Positions 41,578 through 50,557 of a stretch of DNA of 64,000 nt are shown here, piece by piece (the stretch's first letter is position 1; the number at the start of each line of letters is the position of its first letter). The notes below the pieces were generated by a model, which did not search any database, was not told the origin of the DNA, and saw only the letters and a program-made list of their open reading frames with translations. Where the stretch lies: contig NZ_FTOT01000004.1 in the NCBI RefSeq assembly GCF_900156815.1, positions 62,001 through 126,000 on the forward strand. The letters run 5' to 3'. Position numbers and translations under genes: made by a program. Origin of the DNA: Gemmobacter megaterium (GTDB lineage Bacteria > Pseudomonadota > Alphaproteobacteria > Rhodobacterales > Rhodobacteraceae).

Positions 41578-43365
41578 TCAGACCGCCTCGGCAGGGGTGG
41601 CGAATTGCAGCCGCGCCAGCCGGGCATACAGCCCGTCCTGGGCCACCAGTTCGTCATGCGTGCCCACGGCGGCAATGCCGCCCTGATCGAACACGACGAT
41701 CCGGTCCGCCTGCTTGACCGTCGCCAGCCGATGGGCCACCACCAGCGTCGTCCGGCCCTGTGACAGCCGTGCAAAAGCCTCCTGCACCAACCGCTCGGAT
41801 TCCGCGTCCAGCGCACTGGTCGCCTCGTCCAGCAACAGGACCGGGGCATCGCGCAACATGGCGCGTGCAATCGCAATCCGTTGTTTTTGCCCACCCGACA
41901 GCATCATGCCACGCTCGCCCACCTGGGTATCATAGCCCTGCGGCAAGGCGGCGATGAATTCATGCGCGGCCGCGGCCCGTGCGGCGGCCTCAACCTCGGC
42001 ATCGCTGGCCTCGGGGCGGCCAAAGCGGATATTTTCGCGCGCAGAGGTGGCAAAGATGACCGGATCCTGCGGCACCAGTGCCAGCGCCTTGCGGAATTCC
42101 GACCGCGCCATATCGCGCAAATCCACCCCATCCAGCACCACCCGCCCCTGCTGAGGATCGTAAAAGCGCAGCAGCAGTTGCAGCATGGTGGTCTTTCCGG
42201 CCCCCGAAGGCCCGACCAACGCCACCGTCTCGCCCGGCCGCACAAACAGCGATACGCCATGCAGCGCCGAGGTATCGGGCCGGGTCGGATAGCGGAATCC
42301 GACATCCTCGAACCGGATCTCGCCCCGGACCGGCTGCGGCACCGGCTGCGGGCGTACCGGGTCGGCCACGCTGTCGCGGGTATCCAGCAACTCGACCAGG
42401 CGCTCTGTCGCCCCCGCAGCCCGCTGCAATTCGCCCCAGATCTCCGACAGCGCCCCCACCGATCCCGCCACCAGCACGGCATAGATCACGAATTGCACCA
42501 GTTCGCCCGCACTCATGGTTCCGGCGCGCACATCGTTGGCACCAATCCACAACACGCCGACAATTCCGGCAAAGACCAGAAAGATCACGATCACCGTCAT
42601 CACGGCCCGCGTGCCGATCCTGCGCAGGGTCGCGGCAAAGCTGGCCTCGGTCATCCGGGCAAAACTCTCCTGGCTCGCCGCTTCATGGGTGAATGCCTGA
42701 ACGGTCTGCACCGCCAGCAGCGTCTCCGAGGCATTGCCAGAGGATTGCGCGATCCAGTCCTGGGTCTCGCGGCTCAGTGCGCGCAGACGACGCCCCAACA
42801 CGATGATCGGCACCACCACCAGCGGCACGATCAACAGCACCAGCCCCATCAGCTTGAGCGACGTGACCCCCAGCAACACCAGCCCCCCCACCAGGGTCAG
42901 CACATTGCGCAAGGCCACCGAAACCGAAGAGCCGATCACCGACAGGATCAGCGTGGTGTCGGTCGTCAGGCGGCTGATCACCTCGCCGGTCATCATCCGC
43001 TCGTAGAACGACGGCGACAGGCCCAGCAAACGGTCGAACAACGCCCGGCGCAAATCCGCGACCACCCGCTCGCCCAGCCGGGTGACAACATAGAACCGCA
43101 GCCCCGTCCCGACCGCCAACAGCGTGGCCAGCCCCAGGGCCGCCGCGAAATAGCTGTCCAGCAGCTCTGCCCCCTCGCCAAATCCATCGACCACGCGGCG
43201 CACCGCCAGCGGCAGCGCCAGCGTCACCATGGCCGTCAGGATCAGCGCACCACCGGCCAGCAGCGCCTGACCGCGATAGGGCTTCAGAAACGGCGCAAGG
43301 CCGCGCAGGGCGCCAACCCGTTTCGAAGCGGCACGGTCGGTCGAAGGTTCGGAATTGCGGGGCAT
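41578..43365 (-). CDS. ABC exporter, fused membrane and ATPase domains (MsbA/BmrA type)
   Basis: The 595-aa half-transporter has six transmembrane helices (about 30-310) and a nucleotide-binding domain from about 345: Walker A VALVGPSGAGKTTML, Q-loop, ABC signature LSGGQKQRIAIARAML, Walker B PVLLLDEATSALD and H-loop VVAHRLATV. It would work as a homodimer in the inner membrane. The substrate could be lipid or drug; its sequence resembles the MsbA-like exporters common in Rhodobacteraceae. MPRNSEPS is taken as start, giving a Ser/Arg-rich soluble lead-in of about 20 residues. Confidence 0.9.
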   Translation of the reverse strand: MPRNSEPSTDRAASKRVGALRGLAPFLKPYRGQALLAGGALILTAMVTLALPLAVRRVVDGFGEGAELLDSYFAAALGLATLLAVGTGLRFYVVTRLGERVVADLRRALFDRLLGLSPSFYERMMTGEVISRLTTDTTLILSVIGSSVSVALRNVLTLVGGLVLLGVTSLKLMGLVLLIVPLVVVPIIVLGRRLRALSRETQDWIAQSSGNASETLLAVQTVQAFTHEAASQESFARMTEASFAATLRRIGTRAVMTVIVIFLVFAGIVGVLWIGANDVRAGTMSAGELVQFVIYAVLVAGSVGALSEIWGELQRAAGATERLVELLDTRDSVADPVRPQPVPQPVRGEIRFEDVGFRYPTRPDTSALHGVSLFVRPGETVALVGPSGAGKTTMLQLLLRFYDPQQGRVVLDGVDLRDMARSEFRKALALVPQDPVIFATSARENIRFGRPEASDAEVEAAARAAAAHEFIAALPQGYDTQVGERGMMLSGGQKQRIAIARAMLRDAPVLLLDEATSALDAESERLVQEAFARLSQGRTTLVVAHRLATVKQADRIVVFDQGGIAAVGTHDELVAQDGLYARLARLQFATPAEAV

Positions 43366-43427
43366 CGGTCGTCCATCAGCTGCGCGTCTGTCCCGTTTAC
43401 GCAGGACGCCGCGCTGGGACAAGCCTT

Positions 43428-43646
43428 TCAGCCGTGTTCATCCGTCGCAGCCTGGCGCAGGCAGTGGCGCGGCGCCTGGCCCGGGGGCAGGTCACATGTC
43501 GCCCGACAGACAACACACTGCCAATGGCCCGGACCGGCATCGCGGTCCAGGCGCCAGCGGCAGGCCCGCGTCACCGTGGCACCCCGACCGTACCACCAGA
43601 ACACCAGCCCGATCACCGGCAGCAAAAGGATCAGCACGAACGCCAT
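43428..43646 (-). CDS. Small Cys-rich membrane protein
   Basis: The 72-aa product starts MAFVLILLLPVIGLVFWWYG, a clear N-terminal transmembrane helix, followed by a basic soluble part with CRWRLDRDAGPGHWQCVVCRATCDL and a further Cys. The spacing C-x-x-C-x-x-x-C suggests metal or redox binding. GGGAGC lies upstream of the ATG at 43646. I have seen similar WRxDR...CxxC proteins in Rhodobacteraceae but know no function. Confidence 0.55.
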   Translation of the reverse strand: MAFVLILLLPVIGLVFWWYGRGATVTRACRWRLDRDAGPGHWQCVVCRATCDLPPGQAPRHCLRQAATDEHG

Positions 43647-43716
43647 ACTGCTCCCTGCCCGGTCCCGCGACGCGGCACAAGCCCCATCGTCCTGCACCAG
43701 GCGCCCCTTGCGCCAC

Positions 43717-43890
43717 TCAATCGAAATAGGCGTACATCTGCTCCAGGGGACTCAGATCGCGCTGCGGGCGGGCCGGAATATTGGCCGCGACGGGCGCGGT
43801 CCAATAGGCCAGCGACGCGGCGGCGGCCTCTATCGCGTCAGTGTCAGGCTTCGGCGCCTGCACAGCAGCGCGGATCATCGGAATGCTCAT
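43717..43890 (-). CDS. 57-aa conserved-looking hypothetical protein
   Basis: The frame MSIPMIRAAVQAPKPDTDAI through the C-terminal RDLSPLEQMYAYFD is soluble and acidic at its end. GAAGGAAG lies 7 bases before the ATG at 43890, a strong ribosome-binding site. Codon use matches that of neighbours. No domain is recognised. It sits alone between the Cys-rich protein and the sdh terminator region. Confidence 0.6.
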   Translation of the reverse strand: MSIPMIRAAVQAPKPDTDAIEAAAASLAYWTAPVAANIPARPQRDLSPLEQMYAYFD

Positions 43891-44016
43891 GTCAGTCTTC
43901 CTTCGCGGTTGTCCTCCCGCAGGCTCCATCTAGGCACCCGCCCTGCCGTCGACCACCGCCAATTCCGCAACCTCGACATGCCGCACGCGCAAAGTTTACG
44001 CTGCGTCGCAGCAATC

Positions 44017-44047
44017 ACAAAGGCCGCCTCCGGGACGGAAACGGCCT
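44017..44047 (-). terminator. Possible sdh operon terminator
   Basis: On the minus strand AGGCCG (44047-44042) pairs with CGGCCT (44026-44021), with an inner CCG/CGG pair, and TTGT follows. It lies about 85 bp after the sdhB stop. Confidence 0.5.
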
Positions 44048-44055
44048 GTTGCTTT

Positions 44056-44104
44056 CATCTTGCCGGAAATACCCTCCGGGGGTGCGGGGGTGGAAAACCC
44101 CCGC
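44056..44104. repeat. Dispersed intergenic repeat, copy 3, with hairpin
   Basis: CATCTTGCCGGAAATACCC followed by CCGGGGGTGCGGGGG. GCGGGGG (44084-44090) pairs with CCCCCGC (44098-44104) around TGGAAAA. It lies 27 bp after the sdhB stop and may help to end that transcript. Confidence 0.55.
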
Positions 44105-44130
44105 GACCCGGTCGACGGCGGCGCAGCGGC

Positions 44131-44910
44131 TCAGGCGACGCGCTCGACCATCATCTGCTTGATCTCGGAAATCGCCTTGGCCGGGTTCAGCCCCTTGGGG
44201 CAGGTCTTGGCGCAGTTCATGATGGTGTGACAACGATACAGCTTGAACGGATCCTCCAACCCGTCCAGACGCTCGCCCGTCGCCTCGTCACGGCTGTCGA
44301 TCAGCCAGCGATAGGAATGCAGCAATGCGGCGGGTCCAAGGTATTTGTCGCTGTTCCACCAATAGCTCGGGCACGAGGTCGAGCAGCAGGCGCACATCAC
44401 GCATTCATACAGCCCGTCCAGCTTCTTGCGGTCGGTGATGGACTGGCGCCATTCCTTGGCGGGGGTGTTCGATCTGGTTTCCAGCCAGGGCATGATGCTG
44501 GCGTGCTGGGCATAGAAATGCGTCAGATCAGGCACCAGATCCTTGACCACCGGCAGGTGCGGCAGCGGATAGATGCGCACATCGCCCTTGATCTCGTCCA
44601 GGCCATAGATGCAGGCCAGCGTGTTGATCCCGTCGATGTTCATCGAACACGATCCACAGATCCCCTCGCGGCACGACCGGCGGAAGGTCAGCGTCGGATC
44701 GACCTTGTTCTTGATGTAGAGGAGCGCGTCCAGAACCATCGGGCCGCAATCGTCCATATCGACGAAATAGGTATCGACCCGCGGATTCTCGCCGTCATCG
44801 GGGCTCCAGCGATAGATCTGGAACTTGCGGATGGTCTTGGCCCCCGCAGGTTTGGGCCAGGTCTTGCCGGTGCGGATCTTCGAGTTCTTGGGAAGGCTGA
44901 ACTGGACCAT
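44131..44910 (-). CDS. sdhB: Succinate dehydrogenase iron-sulfur subunit
   Basis: The 259-aa subunit passes electrons from FAD to quinone through three clusters. The 2Fe-2S ligands are in [21 protein letters not shown]; the 4Fe-4S and 3Fe-4S ligands are in [12 protein letters not shown] and [27 protein letters not shown] is the chosen N-terminus, after AAAAGGGAAACCC. Unlike the compact sdhCDAB of many bacteria, two small lipoprotein-like genes separate it from sdhA. Confidence 0.97.
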   Translation of the reverse strand: MVQFSLPKNSKIRTGKTWPKPAGAKTIRKFQIYRWSPDDGENPRVDTYFVDMDDCGPMVLDALLYIKNKVDPTLTFRRSCREGICGSCSMNIDGINTLACIYGLDEIKGDVRIYPLPHLPVVKDLVPDLTHFYAQHASIMPWLETRSNTPAKEWRQSITDRKKLDGLYECVMCACCSTSCPSYWWNSDKYLGPAALLHSYRWLIDSRDEATGERLDGLEDPFKLYRCHTIMNCAKTCPKGLNPAKAISEIKQMMVERVA

Positions 44911-45082
44911 GGGTTTCCCTTTTCGTCCTGTCTGGGTCTTACATGGAAGCGGCCACCTCTGACACGCCACCGGGGTTCACGAGACTCGCCGGGCACACCG
45001 GCGGCGGAGGATCAGGCGCCTCCGCGCGCCCCATCGGGTGGCCCGGTCACATGATCCGGGCGGGGTTCGGGCGCGGGCCGGG

Positions 45083-45415
45083 TCAAAAGAACCTCCCCGG
45101 TTCGCGCGGCAGGATGTCGGGCGGGACCGATCCGAAGGACCGCGTCGGCAACTGGCCCGACCGGCGCTGCACACAAGACCGCCAGACCTGTTCGGGGTCG
45201 CGTCCTGTCAGATAATCGCTCGACAGGTCCAGTTGCAGGCCACCCACCGGGCGGGTGCCGCCCGGCCCGGTCGCGGCGCCGATGCGCACCTCGCCCATCG
45301 GCCCCTGCGCCAGCCGCGCATCGCGGTAACAGTCGCGCTCGGCATCTTGCAGGGTCATCGGCCCACAGGAGGCAAGACCAAGGCAGATCGCCATCGCGGT
45401 TGCCGTCACGCGCAT
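45083..45415 (-). CDS. Small lipoprotein inside the sdh cluster
   Basis: The 110-aa product starts MRVTATAMAICLGLASCGPM with a lipobox (LASC) at residue 17. The mature part has DAERDCYRDARLAQGP and GLQLDLSSDYLTGRDPEQVW followed by RSCVQRRSG, with two Cys. The ATG overlaps the stop of the upstream gene by one base (TGATG). Function unknown; the two-Cys pattern and placement between sdhA and sdhB recur in some Rhodobacteraceae as far as I remember. Confidence 0.65.
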   Translation of the reverse strand: MRVTATAMAICLGLASCGPMTLQDAERDCYRDARLAQGPMGEVRIGAATGPGGTRPVGGLQLDLSSDYLTGRDPEQVWRSCVQRRSGQLPTRSFGSVPPDILPREPGRFF

Positions 45416-45792
45416 CACAAGGCCCCCGGAATCTGTGGCAGCCCGGCGGCCCCGATACAGGCCCGTGCCGCCGGGCGGCTGCCAAGGGTCAGCACACCGG
45501 CACGCGGCCGCGTCCCACCCATGGTGCCGACATCCTGCGCCAGCGCGCGCAACTCATCGGGCTGTGCCGCATCCAGCAGGCAGCGGGTGACACCTTCGGC
45601 CTGCGCGGGTTGCATCCAGCCCTCGACAATCGGCTGCACCACACTGCCTGCGGCCTGGCGCAGCACGGCATCCGCCGCGGACTGCGGCGAGCAGGCCGCC
45701 ATCAGTGCCAGACAGGCAAACCCGATCCTCGGCCCCACCACGCGCCGGGCGGCGCGCGGGACGACATGACGATCAGGCACGCCCCACAGCAT
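45415..45792 (-). CDS. Predicted lipoprotein inside the sdh cluster
   Basis: The 125-aa frame begins 2 bp after the sdhA stop. Its N-terminus is long and basic (MLWGVPDRHVVPRAARRVVG) before a hydrophobic run and lipobox (LALMAAC). An internal GTG nearer the hydrophobic run may be the true start. The mature protein contains VTRCLLDAAQPDELRALAQD and RACIGAAGL, with two further Cys. No family recognised. It is coupled to the next small gene by TGATG. Confidence 0.6.
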   Translation of the reverse strand: MLWGVPDRHVVPRAARRVVGPRIGFACLALMAACSPQSAADAVLRQAAGSVVQPIVEGWMQPAQAEGVTRCLLDAAQPDELRALAQDVGTMGGTRPRAGVLTLGSRPAARACIGAAGLPQIPGAL

Positions 45793-45794
45793 GG

Positions 45795-47600
45795 TCAGAA
45801 CTTCCGCTCTGCCGGGGCGATCTTCTTCAGGCTGATGCCGCCTTCGGCCTCGGTCGTCAGCGGATCGGTATGGACGGGCCGGTACTCCAACGACACCTTG
45901 TCGCCATCGACCCAGGCCAGCGAGTGCTTGCGCCAGGTCGCGTCATCGCGATGCGGATGATCCTCATGCGCATGGGCGCCACGGCTCTCCGTCCGGGCAT
46001 GGGCGCCATAGATCGTGGCCAGCGCATTCGGCATCAGGTTCGCCAGTTCCAGCGTTTCCATCAGGTCGCTGTTCCAGACCAGGCTGCGGTCCGTGACCTT
46101 GAGATCGGCCATCTTGCCGGCAATCTCTGTCATCGCGCGCTCGCCATCGGCCAGCGTCTTTTCCGTGCGGAACACTGCCGCATCGCGCTGCATGGTGCGC
46201 TGCATCTCCAGCCGCAGGTCGGCGGTCGGGATTGCGCCATTGGCGTGGCGGGCCGCATCGAACCGGGCCAGCGCCTTGTCCACCTCGGCCTTGTTGGTCG
46301 CAGGGATGGCACTGTCGCGGTCCACCACGGACCCGGCGCGGATCGCCGCCGCCCGGCCAAAGACCACAAGGTCGATCAGCGAGTTCGAGCCCAGACGGTT
46401 CGCCCCATGCACCGAGGCGCAGCCCGCCTCGCCCACAGCCATCAGGCCGGGGAACACGGCATCCGGGTTGTCGGCGGTGGGGTTGAGCACCTCGCCCCAG
46501 TAGTTGGTCGGAATGCCGCCCATGTTGTAATGCACGGTCGGCAGAACCGGGATCGGCTCCTTGTTGACGTTGACGCCCGCAAAGATCTTGGCCGATTCCG
46601 AAATGCCCGGCAGCCGTTCGGCCAGGGTGGCCGGCGGAAGGTGGTTCAGGTGCAGGTGGATATGGTCGCCATCCTTGCCCACGCCGCGCCCTTCGCGGAT
46701 TTCCAGCGTCATGCAGCGGCTGACATAGTCGCGCGGCGCCAGATCCTTGTAGTGGGGGGCATAGCGTTCCATGAACCGCTCGCCATTGGCGTTGGTCAGA
46801 TACCCGCCTTCGCCCCGCGCGCCTTCGGTGATCAGGCAGCCCGACCCATAGATGCCGGTGGGGTGGAACTGCACGAATTCCATGTCCTGCAACGGCAGAC
46901 CGGCCCGCGCCACCATCCCGCCACCGTCGCCGGTGCAGGTATGCGCGCTGGTCGCGCTGAAATAGGCCCGGCCATAGCCCCCGGTTGCCAGAACGGTCAT
47001 CTTGGCGTTGAAGACATGCATCGTGCCGTCGTCAAGTTTCCACGCCAGAACCCCGGTGCAGACGCCATCGGTGATGATCAGATCCAGCGCGAAATACTCA
47101 ATGTAGAACTCGGCCTTTTCCTTGAGCGACCGGCCATAGAGCGTGTGCAGGATGGCATGGCCCGTGCGGTCGGCCGCGGCGCAGGTGCGCTGGACAGGCG
47201 GGCCTTCGCCGAATTCGGTGGTATGGCCCCCAAAGGGGCGCTGATAGATCTTGCCTTCTTCGGTGCGGCTGAACGGCACGCCGTAGTGCTCCAGCTCGTA
47301 CACGGCCTTGGGCGCCTCGCGCGCGAGATATTCCATCGCGTCGGTGTCGCCCAGCCAGTCCGACCCCTTGACGGTGTCGTACATGTGCCATTGCCAGTTG
47401 TCCGGGCCCATGTTGGACAGGCTGGCGGCGATGCCGCCCTGTGCGGCCACGGTGTGGCTGCGGGTGGGGAACACCTTGGTGATGCAGGCGGTGCGCAGGC
47501 CCTGTTCGGCCATGCCCAGCGTCGCACGCAGGCCCGCGCCACCGGCCCCTACCACCACCACGTCGTATTCGTGGACTTCATACGGATATGCAGCAGTCAT
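45795..47600 (-). CDS. sdhA: Succinate dehydrogenase flavoprotein subunit
   Basis: The 601-aa subunit oxidises succinate to fumarate with covalent [23 protein letters not shown] is the dinucleotide fold; [14 protein letters not shown] carries the flavinylated His; [21 protein letters not shown] and the C-terminal [18 protein letters not shown] are catalytic and family-defining. It follows sdhD by 12 bp. A close Rhodobacteraceae-type sequence throughout. Confidence 0.97.
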   Translation of the reverse strand: MTAAYPYEVHEYDVVVVGAGGAGLRATLGMAEQGLRTACITKVFPTRSHTVAAQGGIAASLSNMGPDNWQWHMYDTVKGSDWLGDTDAMEYLAREAPKAVYELEHYGVPFSRTEEGKIYQRPFGGHTTEFGEGPPVQRTCAAADRTGHAILHTLYGRSLKEKAEFYIEYFALDLIITDGVCTGVLAWKLDDGTMHVFNAKMTVLATGGYGRAYFSATSAHTCTGDGGGMVARAGLPLQDMEFVQFHPTGIYGSGCLITEGARGEGGYLTNANGERFMERYAPHYKDLAPRDYVSRCMTLEIREGRGVGKDGDHIHLHLNHLPPATLAERLPGISESAKIFAGVNVNKEPIPVLPTVHYNMGGIPTNYWGEVLNPTADNPDAVFPGLMAVGEAGCASVHGANRLGSNSLIDLVVFGRAAAIRAGSVVDRDSAIPATNKAEVDKALARFDAARHANGAIPTADLRLEMQRTMQRDAAVFRTEKTLADGERAMTEIAGKMADLKVTDRSLVWNSDLMETLELANLMPNALATIYGAHARTESRGAHAHEDHPHRDDATWRKHSLAWVDGDKVSLEYRPVHTDPLTTEAEGGISLKKIAPAERKF

Positions 47601-47612
47601 CTGTCGGGCCTT

Positions 47613-47984
47613 TCAGAGCGCAAGCTTGATCAGGGCATAAAAGCCCACGGCGATCACCAGATAGGCAACCGCATTGGCGAGCATGACAAGGGCTTCACGG
47701 GTAAAGCCATGGGCATAATCCTCGATCGCCATCTGCGCGCCCTTGGCGAAATGGCGCATTCCGACGAACAGGAACAGCCCGGTCAGGATCGCCACAAAGG
47801 GGTTGGCAAAGGTATCGCGGACCGCCTCGTATCCCTGTCCCAGGGTGCGGGCCAGCACGAAGACGAACACCGGCACGATGAACAGCAGCGCCCAGCCCGA
47901 GACGGTCATGGCGATGTGATGCCCGGTCCCGTGGCGGGCGGCGCCCAGGCCTTCGGCGCGCTTGCGGGGGGTCAGATAACGCAT
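47613..47984 (-). CDS. sdhD: Succinate dehydrogenase membrane anchor subunit
   Basis: The 123-aa subunit has three transmembrane helices (GWALLFIVPVFVFVLART; PFVAILTGLFLFVGMRHFAK; VMLANAVAYLVIAVGFYAL) and binds quinone and heme b with SdhC. The start MRYLTPRKRAEGLGAARHGT is chosen at 47984 because AAGGAG is 6 bases away; an ATG one codon earlier is too close. It lies 11 bp after sdhC. Confidence 0.93.
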   Translation of the reverse strand: MRYLTPRKRAEGLGAARHGTGHHIAMTVSGWALLFIVPVFVFVLARTLGQGYEAVRDTFANPFVAILTGLFLFVGMRHFAKGAQMAIEDYAHGFTREALVMLANAVAYLVIAVGFYALIKLAL

Positions 47985-47995
47985 CATAGGCTCCT

Positions 47996-48391
47996 TCACA
48001 CCACTGCGACGATGATGGTAATCACGGTCAGGACCGTGGCGCCGATGAACATGGCCCAGCCCAGCTTTTCGGCGGTCGGAATGTCCATCGCCTTGCCTGC
48101 GTCAAAGATGAAATGGCGCACGCCCCCCAGCAGATGGTACCATATCGCCCAGGCAGAGCCGATCCAGACCAGCCAGCCCAACCAGGACGTGACCAGCCAG
48201 TTCACACAGTCGAACGCAGGTTCCGAAATGGCCGCCGACAGGATCCAGGCCGCGATCAGCGCGATACCGACGATCAGCGCCAATCCGGTGATGCGGATCA
48301 TGATCGACGAGATCGAGGTCATCTGTGGCCGGTAGTACGGCCCGATCATGAAGGGGGAAAGGGGGCGTTCCACCCGTTTTGGCTCGGCCAT
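47996..48391 (-). CDS. sdhC: Succinate dehydrogenase cytochrome b556 subunit
   Basis: The 131-aa subunit has RPLSPFMIGPYYRPQMTSISSIMIRITG, the Ser/Arg quinone site, and HLLGGVRHFIFDAG with the heme-ligand His, plus three transmembrane helices. MAEPKRVERPLSP is the start. Its leader contains a perfect 7-bp hairpin at 48413-48429. Further upstream two identical 8-bp palindromes (48530-48537 and 48551-48558) may bind a regulator of the operon. Confidence 0.95.
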   Translation of the reverse strand: MAEPKRVERPLSPFMIGPYYRPQMTSISSIMIRITGLALIVGIALIAAWILSAAISEPAFDCVNWLVTSWLGWLVWIGSAWAIWYHLLGGVRHFIFDAGKAMDIPTAEKLGWAMFIGATVLTVITIIVAVV

Positions 48392-48412
48392 CGCTTGGTT
48401 CCCTTTTCGCTG

Positions 48413-48429
48413 GCGCCCGCGACGGGCGC
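48413..48429 (-). other. Hairpin in the sdhC leader
   Basis: GCGCCCG (48413-48419) and CGGGCGC (48423-48429) pair perfectly around CGA, 22 bp upstream of the sdhC start. Confidence 0.45.
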
Positions 48430-48529
48430 TGACTTTCGCCCCTTCTTTACCGCTTTTCACGCGACTGTCACGGGGCAAGCTGCTGCAAGTGCTGCCCGAC
48501 AGGCGCTAACATGCCAAAAACAGGGATTT

Positions 48530-48558
48530 GTGATCACGCTTTTTTTGCCAGTGATCAC
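48530..48558. promoter_or_regulatory. Twin GTGATCAC palindromes upstream of sdhC
   Basis: GTGATCAC occurs at 48530-48537 and again at 48551-48558, 21 bp apart centre to centre (two helical turns). Such phasing is typical for a dimeric regulator bound twice. They lie about 140-165 bp upstream of the sdhC start; regulator unknown. Confidence 0.45.
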
Positions 48559-48583
48559 ATGCCGGGGCACGGCACGACCACGC

Positions 48584-48612
48584 AAAAGGGCCGCGACTCG
48601 GTGCCGCGGCCC
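48584..48612 (-). terminator. Rho-independent terminator of the porin-like gene
   Basis: On the minus strand GGGCCGCG (48612-48605) pairs with CGCGGCCC (48595-48588) around 9 bases, followed by TTTTGC. It starts 21 bp after the stop at 48633. Confidence 0.75.
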
Positions 48613-48632
48613 CTGTGATCGGACAAAGCCGG

Positions 48633-49289
48633 TCAGTTGAACGAGAAGGCGTAGTCCAGCGACAGAACGGCCACGCCCTTGCTGACATCGGTGTCGTACC
48701 AGGTCAGGCCGATGCCGAAGGCGTCGTTGATCGCGTAACTGCCACCGACCGACCAGTATGTCATGCCGCCCTTGGTGACCTTGCCATAGGTGGCCCCCAT
48801 CGAGAACTGGTCGGTAAAGGCGTAGTCTGCCGAGACCGACAGGTTGCTTTGCTTGGCCGGGTTGGTCGAGGTGCTGGGATTGTGCTTGATCTTGAGGCCC
48901 AGGCCCAGCTTGTCGGTCGCCGCCACGCCCATCGACAGGATGAGATCGCCGCAGCAGTTGCCGCTTTTGTTGTAATAGTAGCGGGTATAGCCGATGTCAT
49001 AGCTGAGGATGCCCGCCTCGCCACGATATCCGAAATACAGATCAGTCTCGACCGAGTCGCCGCCCAGCAGCGCCTTGTCGACGTTCGACATCCAGGCGCC
49101 GAAGTAGAACCCGTTGATCTCGCCTTCGATCCAGGGCTGGACGGCGATGCCCTTGGTCTGTTCGATCCCGTCCGCGACATATTTGGAGGCAATGGTCGCC
49201 CCGCCCGAGAATTTCAACTCCTGGGCGGCAGCAAGGCCCGGCGCGGCAACGGCCAGGGCAAGAACGGAAGAGGCGATGATCAAGCGCAT
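48633..49289 (-). CDS. TorF/Gcw_chp-family outer-membrane porin-like protein
   Basis: The 218-aa protein has a signal peptide (MRLIIASSVLALAVAAPGLA, cleaved after AAAQ) and then about twelve amphipathic beta-strands ending YAFSFN. FSGGATIASKYVADGIEQTKG is the N-terminal hallmark of the TIGR02001 family. A Cys pair occurs in KSGNCCGDLILS. The start at 49289 uses CGAGG 6 bases upstream rather than the ATG 18 bases earlier. A structural outer-membrane barrel is likely; permeant unknown. Confidence 0.82.
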   Translation of the reverse strand: MRLIIASSVLALAVAAPGLAAAQELKFSGGATIASKYVADGIEQTKGIAVQPWIEGEINGFYFGAWMSNVDKALLGGDSVETDLYFGYRGEAGILSYDIGYTRYYYNKSGNCCGDLILSMGVAATDKLGLGLKIKHNPSTSTNPAKQSNLSVSADYAFTDQFSMGATYGKVTKGGMTYWSVGGSYAINDAFGIGLTWYDTDVSKGVAVLSLDYAFSFN

Positions 49290-49487
49290 GATGTTCCTCG
49301 GATGCATGTCACTAAGGTAACGGAACCATGGCACTTGCGCCGCCACCAGCGGCCGATACGGGCGGTCACGCAGGACGCGGCAGGTGATGCAACCGCGCCA
49401 CGCTGCAATCGCAAAGACGCAATGCCGCAGCGCAGCGCGGCGAATTTTCGCCCATATTGAAGGCAGTTACAGAATGGCTTGATCAGA

Positions 49488-50519
49488 TCAGCGGGGAATC
49501 AGCGCCCAGTAATCCAGATCCAGCAACACCTCGGGGCGGTATTTCCCGTCCTCGCCCTTTAGCGCAAAAGGCGCGGCGCCTTGTTTGACCGCGACCAACC
49601 GCAACCGCAGCGCGCCCACACCCGGCGCCGCTGTCTCGGCCTTGTCCAGCACCTCGGACCACGCGCGGACCGTATCGCCGGAAAAACAGGGGTTGGCATG
49701 GGCCCCGGCGTTCAGCGCGACCATCATCTGCGCATTTGCCAAGCCGTTGAAGGACAGCGCCCGCGCCATAGAGATCACATGGCCCCCATAGATCAGCCGA
49801 CGGCCGTCTTCGCGGAACGTGGCATCGAAATGCACCTTGGCCGTGTTCTGCCACAGCCGGGTGGCGATCATGTGTTCGGCTTCCTCGATGGTCACGCCAT
49901 CGACATGGTCGATCTGCTCGCCGATCTCGTAATCGCCCCAGCGGTGCCGCTCGCCCGCCAATGCGAAATCATAGCCGCTGAAATCCAGCCCTTCTGGGAC
50001 CACAAGATCGCTGGCCGGCACCACCTTGCGAAGCTCGGGCAGCACGGCCTCGGGCGCTGGCGCGTCCAGCCGGTTCTTGCGCACCATCACCCAGCGCACG
50101 TAGTCCAGCACAACATCGCCATCTTGGTTCAATCCGCGCGTGCGGACATAGACATTGCCCGATTTGCCGTTCGAATTTTCCTTCAGCCCGATGACAGTGC
50201 TTTCAGAGCGCAGCGTATCGCCAGGGTAGACCGGCCGCAGCCAGCGCCCCTCGGCATATCCCAGATTGGCAACCGCGTTCAGGCTGATATCGGGCACCGT
50301 CTTGCCAAAGACCACATGAAAGGCCGCAAGATCCTCCATCGGGCTTTGCGGCAAACCACAGCCCCGCGCAAATTCATCCGAGGAATAGAGCGCATGGCGC
50401 GACGGATAGATCGCATGATACAGCGCGCGCTCGCCGCCCGACACGGTGCGCGGCACGGCATGAACGATGGTCTCGCCGACGGTATAGTCCTCGAAGAACC
50501 GCCCCGGATTGGTCTTCAT
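49488..50519 (-). CDS. mch: Mesaconyl-CoA hydratase
   Basis: The 343-aa double hot-dog MaoC-like enzyme should interconvert mesaconyl-CoA and beta-methylmalyl-CoA in the ethylmalonyl-CoA pathway. MKTNPGRFFEDYTVGETIVH is, as I remember it, the N-terminus of the Rhodobacter sphaeroides enzyme, and length matches. The second half repeats the fold with RWGDYEIGEQIDHVDGVTIEEAEHMIATRLWQNTAKVHF and IYGGHVISMARALSF. A malyl-CoA lyase paralogue lies 0.9 kb upstream on the same strand. Two hairpins lie between it and DUF1737. Confidence 0.88.
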   Translation of the reverse strand: MKTNPGRFFEDYTVGETIVHAVPRTVSGGERALYHAIYPSRHALYSSDEFARGCGLPQSPMEDLAAFHVVFGKTVPDISLNAVANLGYAEGRWLRPVYPGDTLRSESTVIGLKENSNGKSGNVYVRTRGLNQDGDVVLDYVRWVMVRKNRLDAPAPEAVLPELRKVVPASDLVVPEGLDFSGYDFALAGERHRWGDYEIGEQIDHVDGVTIEEAEHMIATRLWQNTAKVHFDATFREDGRRLIYGGHVISMARALSFNGLANAQMMVALNAGAHANPCFSGDTVRAWSEVLDKAETAAPGVGALRLRLVAVKQGAAPFALKGEDGKYRPEVLLDLDYWALIPR

Positions 50520-50557
50520 TGCGCTGCCCTTTGCTGTGAAATCTCAATGTTCGGTCT

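Noticed and set aside
43891-44130. Possible short gene in the 240-bp gap before sdhB's end
   Set aside because: Contains a small palindrome (GCTGCGTCGCAGC), the sdh terminator-like stem and repeat copy 3, but no frame with a ribosome-binding site.
41881-45054. A plus-strand frame of over 1000 codons across the ABC exporter and sdhB
   Set aside because: It crosses several real minus-strand genes and their spacers; no ribosome-binding site or domain.
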